A stretch of DNA of 64,000 nt from Roseibium aggregatum (GCF_017309185.1 NZ_JAEKJZ010000006.1:248001-312000), one strand, 5' to 3'. Counted from the first letter of the stretch, positions 42,553 to 51,940 are shown. The notes: a model not told the origin generated them from the sequence alone. Made by a program: numbers and translations.

Positions 42553-43266
42553 ATGGCGAAGAAAAACAAGTCATCGAGTGCCGCAGGAGGCTTTTTGCGC
42601 TTCGTCCGCCGATGGGTTCTCCGTCTCGGGCTCGCTATTGTCCTTCTGCCGCCGGTCCTGACAATCATTTACTCCGTCGTTCCGCCCGTCAGCACGCTGA
42701 TGCTCGCCCGCTATGCCCAGTTTCTGTGGGTCGACCGGCAATGGGTGCCGCTCGACGAGATTTCTCCGAACCTGATCAAATCCGTGATTGCGTCCGAGGA
42801 CAGCCGGTATTGCAGCAACCATGGGGTGGAATGGGGTGCGTTGCAGAACCAGGTCGAGGCCCTGAGCGAGGGTGAGACGCCGCGCGGGGCGAGCACGATC
42901 ACCATGCAGACCGCGAAGAACCTCTTCCTGTGGCATGGCCGGTCCTATGTCCGCAAGGTGCTGGAATTGCCGCTTGCCCTGATGCTGGATGCCATCCTGA
43001 CAAAGAAGCGCATTCTGGAAATCTACCTGAACATCGCGGAATGGGGTGAAGGCGTCTTCGGCGCGGAAGCGGCCGCGCAGGCCTGGTTCGGCAAGCCCGC
43101 GAACGATCTGACTCGCGTCGAAGCCGCCCGCCTTGCGACCGCCTTGCCCAATCCGCTGGGTCGGAACCCGGCGAAACCTGGGGCGGGCCACCGGAGTCTG
43201 GCCGCCAAGAACCTCGCCCGCGTCAAGGGCGCCGGTGCGATTTTCGGCTGTGTACTGCCCGGTTGA
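42553..43266 (+). CDS. mtgA: Monofunctional peptidoglycan glycosyltransferase
   Basis: 237 residues. One membrane helix (about 21-43) anchors a GT51 domain. The catalytic glutamate is Glu82 in ASEDSRYCSNHGVEW, and GASTITMQTAKNLFLW and RILEIYLNIAEWG are standard GT51 motifs. It polymerises lipid II into glycan strands in the periplasm and lacks the transpeptidase domain of class A PBPs. It is divergent from ispA. Confidence 0.95.
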   Translation: MAKKNKSSSAAGGFLRFVRRWVLRLGLAIVLLPPVLTIIYSVVPPVSTLMLARYAQFLWVDRQWVPLDEISPNLIKSVIASEDSRYCSNHGVEWGALQNQVEALSEGETPRGASTITMQTAKNLFLWHGRSYVRKVLELPLALMLDAILTKKRILEIYLNIAEWGEGVFGAEAAAQAWFGKPANDLTRVEAARLATALPNPLGRNPAKPGAGHRSLAAKNLARVKGAGAIFGCVLPG

Positions 43267-43446
43267 TGGGGAGTCTTCGCTACCCGGTTCGCCCCGTCCG
43301 GCTCTGGCAAAGAAAATTTGCTGTCAGGGGTGGCAAAACGCTTGTGTTGCCTGTATAACGCCGCGCATTCCAACACGTTGCGTGACGCCACGCCCCGGGC
43401 TTACCCGGTCCGGGCCGCGCTGTTATGGACCACGGAGAAAAATAAC

Positions 43447-43632
43447 ATGGCCGTTCCCAAGAGAAAAACCTCGCGCATGAAGCGCGGTTTTCGCCGTTCC
43501 GCGGACGCCCTGAAACAGCCGACTTACGTTGAGGACAAGGATTCGGGCGAGCTGCGCCGTCCGCATCACGTTGACCTGAAGACCGGCATGTACCGGGGCC
43601 GTCAGATCCTGTCTCCGAAGGACGACGCGTAA
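43447..43632 (+). CDS. rpmF: 50S ribosomal protein L32
   Basis: 61 residues: MAVPKRKTSRMKRGFRRSAD is the typical alphaproteobacterial L32 start and HHVDLKTGMYRGRQIL the typical end. The zinc cysteines of some L32 proteins are absent, as is usual in this class. GGAG precedes the start and a strong terminator follows. Confidence 0.97.
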   Translation: MAVPKRKTSRMKRGFRRSADALKQPTYVEDKDSGELRRPHHVDLKTGMYRGRQILSPKDDA

Positions 43633-43675
43633 GCTCGTTTTCGGAAGGGATCGCCGCATGGCAAACCAGGATTGA

Positions 43676-43707
43676 GGCTGGCCTTGTTTCGACAGGCCGG
43701 CCTTTTT
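43676..43707 (+). terminator. Terminator after rpmF
   Basis: Stem GGCTGGCCT / AGGCCGGCC (one G-U pair) with a 9 nt loop and a T run (43703-43707). Confidence 0.9.
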
Positions 43708-43792
43708 CTTTGCGTCTTGAAATCGCGCGTTTGTTCGTGTCAGCTCCCGCCCGTCCGTCCTTCACGGTATTTATTTTCTGGGAGCCCGCCCG

Positions 43793-44215
43793 ATGCGTCT
43801 TTTTTCCGCCGTTCCGTTCACGCTGTTTTCGCTGCTGATCTATAACGCCTTCGCCTTTACCGCCGGAGCCGCGAATCCCGGCTTCTGGTCTCAGCCGGTC
43901 ATCACCATCGCCATGGTTTCCGGCGCGACTTTCCAGCTTCTGGCAAGCGATCTCCTGATCACCGCCGGGCTCTTCTTTCTGTTCATCGAAATCCTCAAGG
44001 CCACCCGGATCGGCACGACGGCGCTGCTCGACCACATGTTCTCGGTTCTGGTGTTCGTGGCCTATCTCGTGGAGTTTCTGGTCTTGCAACAGGCGGCGAC
44101 GTCCCTGTTCTTCATCCTGATGGCGATTTCGCTGATCGATGTGATCGCAGGCTTTTCCATCTCCATCACCGGCGCCCGCCGGGATGTCTCCTTCGGACAC
44201 GGGGAGATGCATTGA
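43793..44215 (+). CDS. Hypothetical four-helix membrane protein
   Basis: 140 residues with four hydrophobic helices and short loops: FTLFSLLIYNAFAF, an ITIAMVSGATFQLLASDLL segment, LLDHMFSVLVFVAYLV and LFFILMAISLIDVIAGF. The C-terminus is short and hydrophilic. It resembles conserved membrane proteins of unknown function in Hyphomicrobiales. No operon partners. Confidence 0.75.
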   Translation: MRLFSAVPFTLFSLLIYNAFAFTAGAANPGFWSQPVITIAMVSGATFQLLASDLLITAGLFFLFIEILKATRIGTTALLDHMFSVLVFVAYLVEFLVLQQAATSLFFILMAISLIDVIAGFSISITGARRDVSFGHGEMH

Positions 44216-44235
44216 GGGTTTGATCCCGCTTGACC

Positions 44236-44347
44236 TGTCATCCCGGTTTGACGTGTCGGCGGCGAGACCGGAACCCGGTACACCGCGCGGTAAAGATCAG
44301 GAATTCAGGTGACTACCGGGTGGCCTCTGCCTCCGCAGGGACGACAA
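44236..44347. repeat. Dispersed composite palindromic repeat, copy E (reversed)
   Basis: TGTCATCCCGG at the left, ACCCGGTA (44273-44280) with TACCGGGT (44314-44321) in the middle, and CTCTGCCTCCGCAGGGACGACAA at the right in two parts around the usual hairpin. Orientation as copy C. It lies between the membrane protein gene and yciB. Confidence 0.75.
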
Positions 44348-44374
44348 ACTGGGAGGTCTGACGTCTGGAAAACC

Positions 44375-45016
44375 TCAGCTGTCCCCGTCTTCTTCCACGA
44401 TCGCGTGTTTCTGGATGAGCGGCAGTTGAGTGAGGGTGAACAAAAGCGTAATCGGCATGATGCCGAAGACCTTGAAGCTGACCCAGAAATCGGTCGAGAA
44501 GCTGCGCCAGACGATCTCGTTGATGGCGGCGAGCACGAAGAAGAACAAGCCCCAGCGGAAGGTGAGCTTGCGCCAGCCCTCGTCGGTCAGGCGGAACGCG
44601 CTGTCGAAGACGTAGCCGAGCAGCGACTTGCCGAAGAGAAGTCCGCCGAGCAGGACCGAGCCGAACAGGCAGTTCACGATGGTGGGTTTCAGCTTGATGA
44701 ACAGCTCGTCGTGCAGCCAGAGCGTCAGTGCGCCGAATACCAGGACGACCGCGCCGGAAACGAGCGGCATGATCGGCAGTCGCCTGGTCAGCCAGAGCGA
44801 TACGACGAGCGAGACGCTGATCGCGACCATGAAGGCCGCGGTTGCCAGAAAGATCGGTTTGCCGACGGCCTGAAGCGCCGGAAAGGCTTCGGCGATCTGC
44901 TCGCCGCGGGCGTTGAACAGGAAGAACACGGCAAGCGGCCCCAGTTCCAGCGCAAGTTTCAGGAGCGGTGACAGCTCCTTGCGGGTCGGGTCGTTCGGGG
45001 CGTGTTCGAATTCCAT
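44375..45016 (-). CDS. yciB: Inner-membrane septation protein A (YciB)
   Basis: 213 residues, six membrane helices. The family start LLKLALELGPLAVFFL and the later GWRKLTFRWGLFFF and ALNE-like AINEIVWR motifs identify YciB/IspZ. The protein influences envelope integrity and division in enterobacteria, but its molecular activity is unknown. The start was placed at the ATG before EFEHAPND; a much longer open frame upstream is an artefact antisense to the DUF3299 gene. Confidence 0.92.
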   Translation of the reverse strand: MEFEHAPNDPTRKELSPLLKLALELGPLAVFFLFNARGEQIAEAFPALQAVGKPIFLATAAFMVAISVSLVVSLWLTRRLPIMPLVSGAVVLVFGALTLWLHDELFIKLKPTIVNCLFGSVLLGGLLFGKSLLGYVFDSAFRLTDEGWRKLTFRWGLFFFVLAAINEIVWRSFSTDFWVSFKVFGIMPITLLFTLTQLPLIQKHAIVEEDGDS

Positions 45017-45154
45017 GTCGGCTTGGCTCCGGTGTCTGTTATTTGTCGCAGATAGGAGCAACGTATAAGCTTGGTCAAGGGGTGGACCCGAGATAGACAG
45101 GTAACGAAGGTCTTGGGACTGGCTCGCGGCCTGGAAAAAGGAACCGTATCGGCA

Positions 45155-45898
45155 GTGACAAGAGCGATTGTCTTCCTTTTGGCGCTTGTTTTCATGCAGG
45201 CCGCCGCCTTCGCACAGACGCCGGTGACGTGGGAGGATCTGATCGATCCCGAAACGGCGAATTTCGACGATCCGTACAAGGCTTTGAGCGGGCTTGAGCT
45301 GCGGTCGCTCGGCACGGTATTGCGGTTGCGGCAGCGCTTGAGCGAGGAGGATATCGCGGCCGAGGCCCGACCGCGGATCGAAAGCCGGCTGGCGCAGGAA
45401 GAGGCGAAGCTCGCGGCAAGCGGCGTTCAGACCGAGTGGCTCCTGTCTCAAAGGCATTCGGTCGCGAAAAAGCGGGCCAAGGCCGCCTTGACCGGAAATC
45501 CGGCGCTGGACGGTCAGGAAGTCGCGATCACGGGATATGCGATCCCGGTTGACGAGCCCGGGGAGGACGGAACGGCAAGCGGTTACCTTGTCCCGGAACA
45601 AGGCATGTGTTCCCACATGCCGGCGCCCAATCCAAATCAGATGATCCGCTACACGATTGAAGCCGGCAACCAGGCTTCGTACGTCTACGAGCCGGTGTTG
45701 CTGACCGGTCGCCTGACGTTGAAGACCACACGGCAGGAGATCGTGCTTCTGGACGGCTACGTCGACATGCTCGCAGCCTTCGATCTCCAGGTGACCGGGA
45801 TCCGCGGTCTTGAGGACGAGACCCCTGACAATCCCGCCAGCCGGCTCTGGAAGTATTTCAAGCGCGGAGAAACCGTCAAGCCGGAAGCAGCGCAGTAA
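45155..45898 (+). CDS. DUF3299 exported protein
   Basis: About 247 residues from a GTG start, giving a signal peptide (AIVFLLALVFMQAAAFAQ). The mature protein has a helical charged segment then a beta domain with VAITGYAIPVDEPGEDGT, FLLVP-like SGYLVPEQGMCSHMPAPNPNQ and GRLTLKTT. GYxIP and the single-cysteine CSHMPAPN segment are DUF3299 hallmarks. It is probably periplasmic and its function is unknown. The start is uncertain because the frame is open upstream to 45071. A bidirectional terminator follows. Confidence 0.8.
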   Translation: MTRAIVFLLALVFMQAAAFAQTPVTWEDLIDPETANFDDPYKALSGLELRSLGTVLRLRQRLSEEDIAAEARPRIESRLAQEEAKLAASGVQTEWLLSQRHSVAKKRAKAALTGNPALDGQEVAITGYAIPVDEPGEDGTASGYLVPEQGMCSHMPAPNPNQMIRYTIEAGNQASYVYEPVLLTGRLTLKTTRQEIVLLDGYVDMLAAFDLQVTGIRGLEDETPDNPASRLWKYFKRGETVKPEAAQ

Positions 45899-45922
45899 AA
45901 AGGCGCCCCGGAGGACGCCTTT
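45899..45922. terminator. Bidirectional terminator between DUF3299 gene and phbB
   Basis: AAAGGCG / CGCCTTT with a GC-rich 10 nt loop directly after the stop codon. The minus strand has a TTTTT tail for the convergent phbB, and the plus strand a shorter one. Confidence 0.75.
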
Positions 45923-46036
45923 GGGTGCCGGAAACAGCACTGTCTTTTGATCGTCTTGCCGGCCCGGCGAAGCGCCAGCCGGGACCGAAGAACCAGCCAG
46001 CCCCGTCTTTTTGAACCGCAGTCTGAAGCGGCCCGG

Positions 46037-46765
46037 TCAGCCGTTGGCGATATACTGGCCGCCGTTGATGGTCAGGACCGAGCCGGTGACGAAGGCTGCG
46101 GCGTCGGAAGCCAGGTAGACCACGCTCTGGGCGATTTCCTCGGGATGGCCGAGACGGCCGACCGGGATGCCGGAAACGATGGATTCCAGAACCTTTTCCG
46201 GCATGGCGGCGACCATGTCGGTCGCGATATAGCCCGGGCAGATCGCGTTCACGGTGATGCCCTTGAAGGCGTTTTCCTGGGCGAGCGCCTTGGTGAAGCC
46301 GATCACGCCGGCCTTGGCGGCGGAATAGTTGGTCTGGCCCATCTGGCCCTTCTGGCCGTTGATGGAGGAGATGTTGATGATCCGGCCCGCACCGCGGCCA
46401 CGCATGCCGTTGATGACCGGCTTGGTCATGGTGAACATGCTGTCGAGGTTGGTGGACAGAACCGCGCGCCACTGGTCGAAGTCCATCTTGTGGAACATGC
46501 CGTCGCGGGTGATGCCGGCGTTGTTGACCAGCACGTCCACCGGACCCAGTTCGCTTTCCACCTGGGCGATGCCGGCCTCGCATTCATCGGGATGGGAAAC
46601 GTCCCATTTGTAGACGTGGATGCCCGTTTCGGCCTTGAAGGCTTCGGCTTTCTCGACGTTGCCGGCAAAGGTGGCGGCGACCGTGTAGCCCGCGTCTTTC
46701 AGACCGCGAGAGATTGCCTCGCCGATTCCACGGGTTCCGCCCGTAACCAATGCGACCTTGCTCAT
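46037..46765 (-). CDS. phbB: Acetoacetyl-CoA reductase
   Basis: 242 residues, a short-chain dehydrogenase. The NADPH loop is GGTRGIG (9-15); the catalytic set is Ser134, Tyr147 and Lys151; NNAG is at 81-84. The enzyme reduces acetoacetyl-CoA to (R)-3-hydroxybutyryl-CoA for polyhydroxybutyrate. The start was set at the ATG before SKVALVTGG because AAGGAGG abuts the ATG two codons upstream but is well spaced from this one. It follows phaA on the same strand. Confidence 0.96.
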   Translation of the reverse strand: MSKVALVTGGTRGIGEAISRGLKDAGYTVAATFAGNVEKAEAFKAETGIHVYKWDVSHPDECEAGIAQVESELGPVDVLVNNAGITRDGMFHKMDFDQWRAVLSTNLDSMFTMTKPVINGMRGRGAGRIINISSINGQKGQMGQTNYSAAKAGVIGFTKALAQENAFKGITVNAICPGYIATDMVAAMPEKVLESIVSGIPVGRLGHPEEIAQSVVYLASDAAAFVTGSVLTINGGQYIANG

Positions 46766-46842
46766 TCCCATCCTCCTTAATTCCGCTACCCGGCCCTGCG
46801 GGCTCTTTGAGTTTGTCGTGTTCAAAGACTTTCGGTGTTTGA

Positions 46843-46872
46843 GATCATGGCCGGCGAAAGCGGGCCATGATC
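46843..46872. other. Perfect hairpin between phaA and phbB
   Basis: GATCATGGCC (46843-46852) pairs with GGCCATGATC (46863-46872) around GGCGAAAGCG. It lies in the 125 bp intercistronic gap and has no T tail in either direction, so it may be an RNA-processing or stabilising element rather than a terminator. The GCGAAAGC loop recalls the dispersed repeats. Confidence 0.6.
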
Positions 46873-46890
46873 CTTGTCAATTGATCCGGA

Positions 46891-48072
46891 TTAACGCTCC
46901 AGGCACATGGCAACGCCCATGCCGCCGCCGATGCACAGGGTCGCGAGGCCCTTCTTGGCGTCGCGCCGGCCCATTTCGTGCAGCAGGGTGGTCAGGATGC
47001 GCGCGCCGGATGCTCCGATCGGGTGACCGATGGCGATGGCGCCGCCGTTGACGTTGACGATGTCCGTGTTCCAGCCCATGTCCTTGTTGACAGCGCAAGC
47101 CTGCGCGGCGAAGGCTTCATTGGCTTCGACGAGGTCGAGATCGGCCGCCGACCAGCCGGCTTTTTCCAGCGCCTTGCGGGAGGCCGGGATCGGGCCGGAG
47201 CCCATGATCGTCGGGTCGACGCCTGCGGTCGCCCAGGAGGCGATACGGGCGAGCGGCGTCAGGCCGCGCTTCTCGGCTTCCGCGGCACTCATCACGATGA
47301 TGGCAGCGGCGCCGTCGTTGATGCCGGAGGCGTTGCCGGCGGTCACGGAGCCTTCCTTGGCGAAGGCCGGACGCAGCTTGGCCAGGCTTTCGAGCGTCGC
47401 GCCATGGCGGATATATTCGTCATCCTCGACCACGCGTTCGGATTTGCGCTCCTTCACCGTGACGGGTGTGATCTCGTCCTTGAACTTGCCGGCTTTCTGG
47501 GCTGCCTCGGCCTTGTTCTGGGAGGCGACGGCGAATTCGTCCTGCTGGTCGCGGTTGATCTGCCACTTCTCGGCGACGTTTTCGGCGGTCTGGCCCATGT
47601 GATAGCCGTTGAATGCGTCCCACAGACCGTCCTTGATCATGGTGTCGATCATTTTGTAATCGCCCATCTTGTAGCCGGCGCGCATATGGGCGGCATGGGG
47701 AGAGAGCGACATGTTCTCCTGGCCGCCGGCCATCATGATGCTGGCGTCGCCCGTCTGGATCTGCTGGGCGGCGATGGCCACCGTGCGCAGGCCCGAGCCG
47801 CAGACCTGGTTGAGGGTCCAGGCGGTGGAGCTGTCGGGAATGCCGGCCAGGATGGCCGCCTGGCGTGCCGGGTTCTGACCCTGGGCGGCGGTGAGCACCT
47901 GCCCGAACACGACCTCGTCGATGTCGCCGCCTTCGACGCCGGCCTTTTCCATGGCGGCCTTCATCACGATGGCGCCAAGATCGTGGGCGGGCGTGTTGGC
48001 GAAAGAACCGTTGAACGACCCGACGGGCGTGCGGGTCGCGCTGACGATGACAATATCTGTGGTAGCGCTCAT
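46891..48072 (-). CDS. phaA: Acetyl-CoA acetyltransferase (beta-ketothiolase)
   Basis: 393 residues. The acyl-enzyme cysteine is Cys91 in NQVCGSGLR. GHPIGASGAR carries the active-site histidine, and CIGGGMGVAM (Cys380) the second cysteine. It condenses two acetyl-CoA to acetoacetyl-CoA, the first step of polyhydroxybutyrate synthesis, with phbB following. The synthase phaC is not in the window. It diverges from the regulator gene phaR. Confidence 0.96.
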   Translation of the reverse strand: MSATTDIVIVSATRTPVGSFNGSFANTPAHDLGAIVMKAAMEKAGVEGGDIDEVVFGQVLTAAQGQNPARQAAILAGIPDSSTAWTLNQVCGSGLRTVAIAAQQIQTGDASIMMAGGQENMSLSPHAAHMRAGYKMGDYKMIDTMIKDGLWDAFNGYHMGQTAENVAEKWQINRDQQDEFAVASQNKAEAAQKAGKFKDEITPVTVKERKSERVVEDDEYIRHGATLESLAKLRPAFAKEGSVTAGNASGINDGAAAIIVMSAAEAEKRGLTPLARIASWATAGVDPTIMGSGPIPASRKALEKAGWSAADLDLVEANEAFAAQACAVNKDMGWNTDIVNVNGGAIAIGHPIGASGARILTTLLHEMGRRDAKKGLATLCIGGGMGVAMCLER

Positions 48073-48390
48073 GATACTCTCCAGAACTGGGACGGTATGG
48101 CGTTAGGGTATTGGTGCCTCTGGGGAACCTTGTGGCTGGCCAGGTGGCGCCTCGAGAACCTTGACAATGCAAGGACTAGAAACTGCGGCTGCAAAAGTGT
48201 CAACCGTATCACCCCGTATGTGCAGGCAGTTTTCGCCTTCCTGGCATCATCCTTTCGTCAGAGACATTAAAAAGGGTGGCACGATCCGATACGATTGGCT
48301 TAGTCTCTTAGTCGGAGGAGATGACAGGCCTGCGAAGGCCTTGTCGTCAAATGGAAAACGAGCCTTCGGGCTGAGAGGCGGAAGTGACGG
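48073..48390. other. phaA-phaR divergent intergenic region
   Basis: 318 bp containing the promoters of both genes. Several TGC words cluster near 48170-48230, which would suit a PhaR operator, but no clear palindrome was found. No coding frame or terminator is evident. Confidence 0.5.
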
Positions 48391-48975
48391 ATGGCCAAGA
48401 CCAGCGAGCCGACTATTATCAAGAAGTACGCCAACCGGCGTCTCTACAACACGGGCACCAGCACCTATGTCACGTTGGAGGACCTGGCGGTGATGGTGAA
48501 GGGAGAGGAAGATTTCGTCGTGTTCGACGCCAAGACCGGTGAGGACATCACTCGCTCGGTCCTGACCCAGATCATTTTCGAACAGGAGGGCAAGGGACAG
48601 AACCTGCTGCCGGTAACCTTCCTGCGGCAACTGATCCGGTTTTACGGCGACAGCATGCAGGGGCTCGTTCCGAGTTTCCTGGAATATTCGATGACGTCCC
48701 TGACCAAGGAACAGGAAAAATTGCGCTCCCAGATGAGCGAGGCCTTCGGCGCGACCGCGTTCGACGCGATCGAGGATCAGGTGAAGCGCAACACGGAAAT
48801 GTTCGAGCGGGCAATGAAGATGTTCATGCCGTTCCCGACCGGCGAGACGGCCGGTGCGGCGCCTTCAGCGGGCGCAGCGAAGGCAGAAAAGAGCGAAACC
48901 GCCGATCTGGACGACATGAAGCGCCAGCTCGAGGACATGCAGAAAAAGATCAATCAACTGAGCGACAAATCCTAG
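48391..48975 (+). CDS. phaR: Polyhydroxyalkanoate synthesis repressor PhaR
   Basis: 194 residues. The N-terminal DNA-binding domain has IIKKYANRRLYNTGTSTYVTLEDL, and the PHB_acc domain has ITRSVLTQIIFEQE and LLPVTFLRQLIRFYGDSMQ. The C-terminus is an acidic/alanine-rich linker with a predicted coiled coil. PhaR represses phasin and pha genes and is released by binding PHB granules. Its place opposite phaA fits. Confidence 0.96.
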   Translation: MAKTSEPTIIKKYANRRLYNTGTSTYVTLEDLAVMVKGEEDFVVFDAKTGEDITRSVLTQIIFEQEGKGQNLLPVTFLRQLIRFYGDSMQGLVPSFLEYSMTSLTKEQEKLRSQMSEAFGATAFDAIEDQVKRNTEMFERAMKMFMPFPTGETAGAAPSAGAAKAEKSETADLDDMKRQLEDMQKKINQLSDKS

Positions 48976-49161
48976 CAGGGCTGTTGAAGCGGTAAGCTAC
49001 TCTCAGGCCGGGTTCCGGGCCGGCGGAGCACGGCCCGGGTGCCGCTTGTTTTCAGTTGAGCAGCTCTCGATCCAAAAGGTGTGAAGCGGGACGGGTACGG
49101 ACCCGTCTCACATCAATTCCTAAGGCGTAGTGCCGTCATTCCTGACGGGCAGCGCCGGGCC

Positions 49162-49596
49162 TCAGCCGCAATCGGCGACAAGCTTCGCCGCTTCGATGCC
49201 GGCAACCGCGCAGGCCTCGTCGTTGTCCGAGGTGTCTCCGGTGATGCCGACCGCTCCAAGCGTTTCACCGTCCTGTCCCTTGATCAGGACACCGCCCGGC
49301 ACCGGAATGATCGCTCCGCCCGAGGCGCCGTTGAGCGCGTTGACGAAATGCGGACGCGTTTCGGCGTTCGCGTTGAGCCATCTCGTGCCGGTTCCGACGG
49401 CCAGCGCGCCGATGGCTTTGCCCGAGGCGATTTGCGGACGCATGATCGACGACCCGTCCTGGCGCTTGAGAGCGACCGTGTGACCGCCGGCATCGAGCAC
49501 GGCAACGGTCAGAGGTTTCAAGTTGAGGGCCGACGCCTTTTCAAGTGCGGCATCAATGATTGTCTCTGCGGTTGAAAGTGTAAGACCAATTGCCAT
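49162..49596 (-). CDS. HbpS/GlcG-family heme-binding-like protein (DUF336)
   Basis: 144 residues covering one DUF336 domain. Landmarks are PLTVAVLDAGGHTVALKRQDG, RPQIASGKAIGALAVG and GGVLIKGQDGETLGAVGITGDTS in parts. Family members include the extracellular heme sensor HbpS and the GlcG proteins. No signal peptide is present, so a cytosolic role is likely; heme binding is not demonstrable here. GGAGA precedes the start. Confidence 0.87.
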   Translation of the reverse strand: MAIGLTLSTAETIIDAALEKASALNLKPLTVAVLDAGGHTVALKRQDGSSIMRPQIASGKAIGALAVGTGTRWLNANAETRPHFVNALNGASGGAIIPVPGGVLIKGQDGETLGAVGITGDTSDNDEACAVAGIEAAKLVADCG

Positions 49597-49874
49597 TGAT
49601 TGTCTCCAGTCTGATGTTTCATATCGGCGGGGCGGCAGTTCGGATCCCGCAATGATCCTGAAAGCGGTTTTCGCCGGCGGGTGAAGGCAAACCGCCTGCC
49701 GAACGACGAACGGCGGCTGTGGGCGGGGGTTTGCGCATTCGCCGACTTGTCCTTAATGTGCTGCCGCAGCTTGACGTTGCTAGCAAAATTCGGGAAAGCC
49801 GAATAGCGCCGTTTCTCGACAAGCTATTAGGGCGGAACGGAAAAAATGGATGTGATCGGGGTGGGAGTAATTCG

Positions 49875-51470
49875 GTGAAGCGTGATTTTCAGATGCCGGG
49901 ACGTTCGCCGGTGTTTGCGCGGGAAGCGGCAGCGGCAACCTCCCATCCCCTGGCGACGAGCGCCGCGATCGAGGTGCTTCAGGCCGGTGGCAACGCGGTG
50001 GACGCGGCGATCGCCGCTGTCGCCGTGCAATGTGTCGTGGAGCCCCATATGACCGGTCTCGGCGGGGATTGTTTCGCCATCGTGGCGGAACCGGACGGCC
50101 GGTTGACGGGTTTCAACGGGTCCGGCGCAGCACCGCGAGCCGCGACACCGCAAAAGCTGGCCGAACTCGGTGTCACGGAGATTGACGAAACGTCGCCCCA
50201 CGCGGTCACGGTGCCCGGCGCGGTTCGCGCTTGGGAAACGCTGCTCAAGGCCCACGGCACCAAAAGCTTCAAGACTCTATTCAAGCGGGCCGTTCATTAT
50301 GCCAGGGAGGGCTTTCCGGTGGCGCCGCGCGTGGCGCGGGACTGGGCCAATTCCGTCGCTAAACTCTCCGCCTCGCCCGCCTCGGCGGCTTCCTACCTGA
50401 TCAAGGGCGAAGCGCCGAAGACCGGCGCCATTCTGAAATATCCGAGGTTGGCCGAAACGCTGGAGGCCGTCGCCGAAGGAGGCGCCGATGCCTTTTATTC
50501 CGGAGAAATTGCCGAAGACATCGTCCGCGCGCTGAAAAGCCAGGGCGGCCTGATGACCCTGGACGATCTGGCCGCCTGTCATACGACGGCCGTGTCACCG
50601 GTCCTGCGAGACTACAGAGGCTTCACGGTTGCCGAGCTTCCGCCCAACGGCCAGGGGATCGTCGCGCTCGTCATGCTCGGCATTCTGGAAAAATTCGATC
50701 TCGGGGTCCTCGATCCGCTCGGGCCGGAAAGGTTCCATCTCGAAATGGAGGCGGCGCGGATTGCTTACGCGGTCAGGGAGAAATTCGTCACCGATCCGGG
50801 TCACATGGATGTCTGTCATACACGGCTCATCGGCGGCGACTATCTGGACAAGCTGGCCGGATTGGTTTCCCTGGACAAGCGCATGGAGACCGTGCCCCAG
50901 GCGATGCTGGCGCCCCAGACAGACACGGTGTATCTCTCCGTGGTCGACAAGGATGGCCTGGCGGTGTCGTTCATCAACTCCCTGTTCAGCGATTTCGGCA
51001 GCGGTATCGTCGCACCGGAGAGCGGCGTGCTCCTGCATTGCCGGGGCAAGTCGTTCAAGGCCAAACCGGGTTTCGCCAACTCCATCGACGGCGGCAAACG
51101 CCCGATGCACACGATCATCCCGGCAATGGTGCTCAAGGGCGGTGCGCCGTGGCTTTCCTTCGGCGTGATGGGAGGGCACTATCAGGCGTGCGGTCATGCC
51201 CATCTTCTCACAAATATCATCGACTACGGTATGGACGTGCAGGCGGCCATCGATTTCCCGCGGATGTTCTTCGATCTGTCCAGTCACGCGCTCGAGGCGG
51301 AAAAACTGATCCCGGCGTCCACGGTTGAAGGGCTTGAAGCTCTGGGCCACAAGGTCGCGCGCGCTTCCGGCCCGATCGGCGGCAGCCAGGCGATCATGAT
51401 CGACAAGGCGCGGCACCTGCTGACCGCCGGCTCGGATCCGCGCAAGGACGGTCACGCGGCAGGATATTAA
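49875..51470 (+). CDS. Gamma-glutamyltransferase-family protein
   Basis: 531 residues from a GTG start preceded by GGGAG. It is an Ntn-hydrolase precursor: an N-terminal large subunit with SAAIEVLQAGGNAVDAAIAA and EPHMTGLGGD, then the autocleavage threonine, probably Thr351 in QTDTVYLSVVD, beginning the small subunit with SLFSDFGSG. There is no signal peptide, unlike periplasmic GGT, so it may be a cytosolic relative such as an acylase or an opine or glutathione-adduct hydrolase. The substrate is undetermined. Confidence 0.87.
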   Translation: MKRDFQMPGRSPVFAREAAAATSHPLATSAAIEVLQAGGNAVDAAIAAVAVQCVVEPHMTGLGGDCFAIVAEPDGRLTGFNGSGAAPRAATPQKLAELGVTEIDETSPHAVTVPGAVRAWETLLKAHGTKSFKTLFKRAVHYAREGFPVAPRVARDWANSVAKLSASPASAASYLIKGEAPKTGAILKYPRLAETLEAVAEGGADAFYSGEIAEDIVRALKSQGGLMTLDDLAACHTTAVSPVLRDYRGFTVAELPPNGQGIVALVMLGILEKFDLGVLDPLGPERFHLEMEAARIAYAVREKFVTDPGHMDVCHTRLIGGDYLDKLAGLVSLDKRMETVPQAMLAPQTDTVYLSVVDKDGLAVSFINSLFSDFGSGIVAPESGVLLHCRGKSFKAKPGFANSIDGGKRPMHTIIPAMVLKGGAPWLSFGVMGGHYQACGHAHLLTNIIDYGMDVQAAIDFPRMFFDLSSHALEAEKLIPASTVEGLEALGHKVARASGPIGGSQAIMIDKARHLLTAGSDPRKDGHAAGY

Positions 51471-51489
51471 GAGCGGCAGGGAGCACAGG

Positions 51490-51801
51490 TCAGGCGGACA
51501 GGGAAACGGTGCAGGACCGGATGTCCTCGTCCTGTTCGCCATAGCGTTGCATCTGAATCTGACGCTCCAGACAGCTTGCCGCCAGGCCGGTGCGGCTCGC
51601 CATGAGCTGCGCGGCGTGCTCCGCCTGTGAGCCATGGGACCCGCGGCGGTTCAGGGCGGCAACGGCAACAGGGAGCAATCCGTCTCCAAACTCCCCGAAC
51701 GATCCGGAGACCCTGGATTTGCGCCAACCAAAAACACGGCCTTCGGCTTGCTTGCGGCCGTTGTTCGAGGCCGGGGTTTCTGTAATGGGCTTGATCTGCA
51801 T
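51490..51801 (-). CDS. Hypothetical protein
   Basis: 103 residues from the ATG before QIKPITETPA, with GGAGA at suitable spacing. Basic, with a possible helix AEHAAQLMASRTGLAASCLER in two parts near the centre. Two other frames are open here, but this one has the ribosome site and a plausible composition. No domain recognised. It is convergent with the gamma-glutamyltransferase gene. Confidence 0.55.
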   Translation of the reverse strand: MQIKPITETPASNNGRKQAEGRVFGWRKSRVSGSFGEFGDGLLPVAVAALNRRGSHGSQAEHAAQLMASRTGLAASCLERQIQMQRYGEQDEDIRSCTVSLSA

Positions 51802-51940
51802 GGTTGTCTCCGTGGCGGGCCAGTCCATGGCCAATCTGTTCGGGCATTCGGGTATGCTGGAAACCTAGTCCTGGCGCCAGGCCGGGGCTGTGCCGCAGGT
51901 CACATGTTGTTGGAACGCCTCGGTTGGTAGCCCGGTCCGA

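Noticed and set aside
45017..45940. Upstream extension of the yciB frame to 521 codons
   Set aside because: The added part is antisense to the DUF3299 gene. YciB homology begins at the ATG before EFEHAPND.
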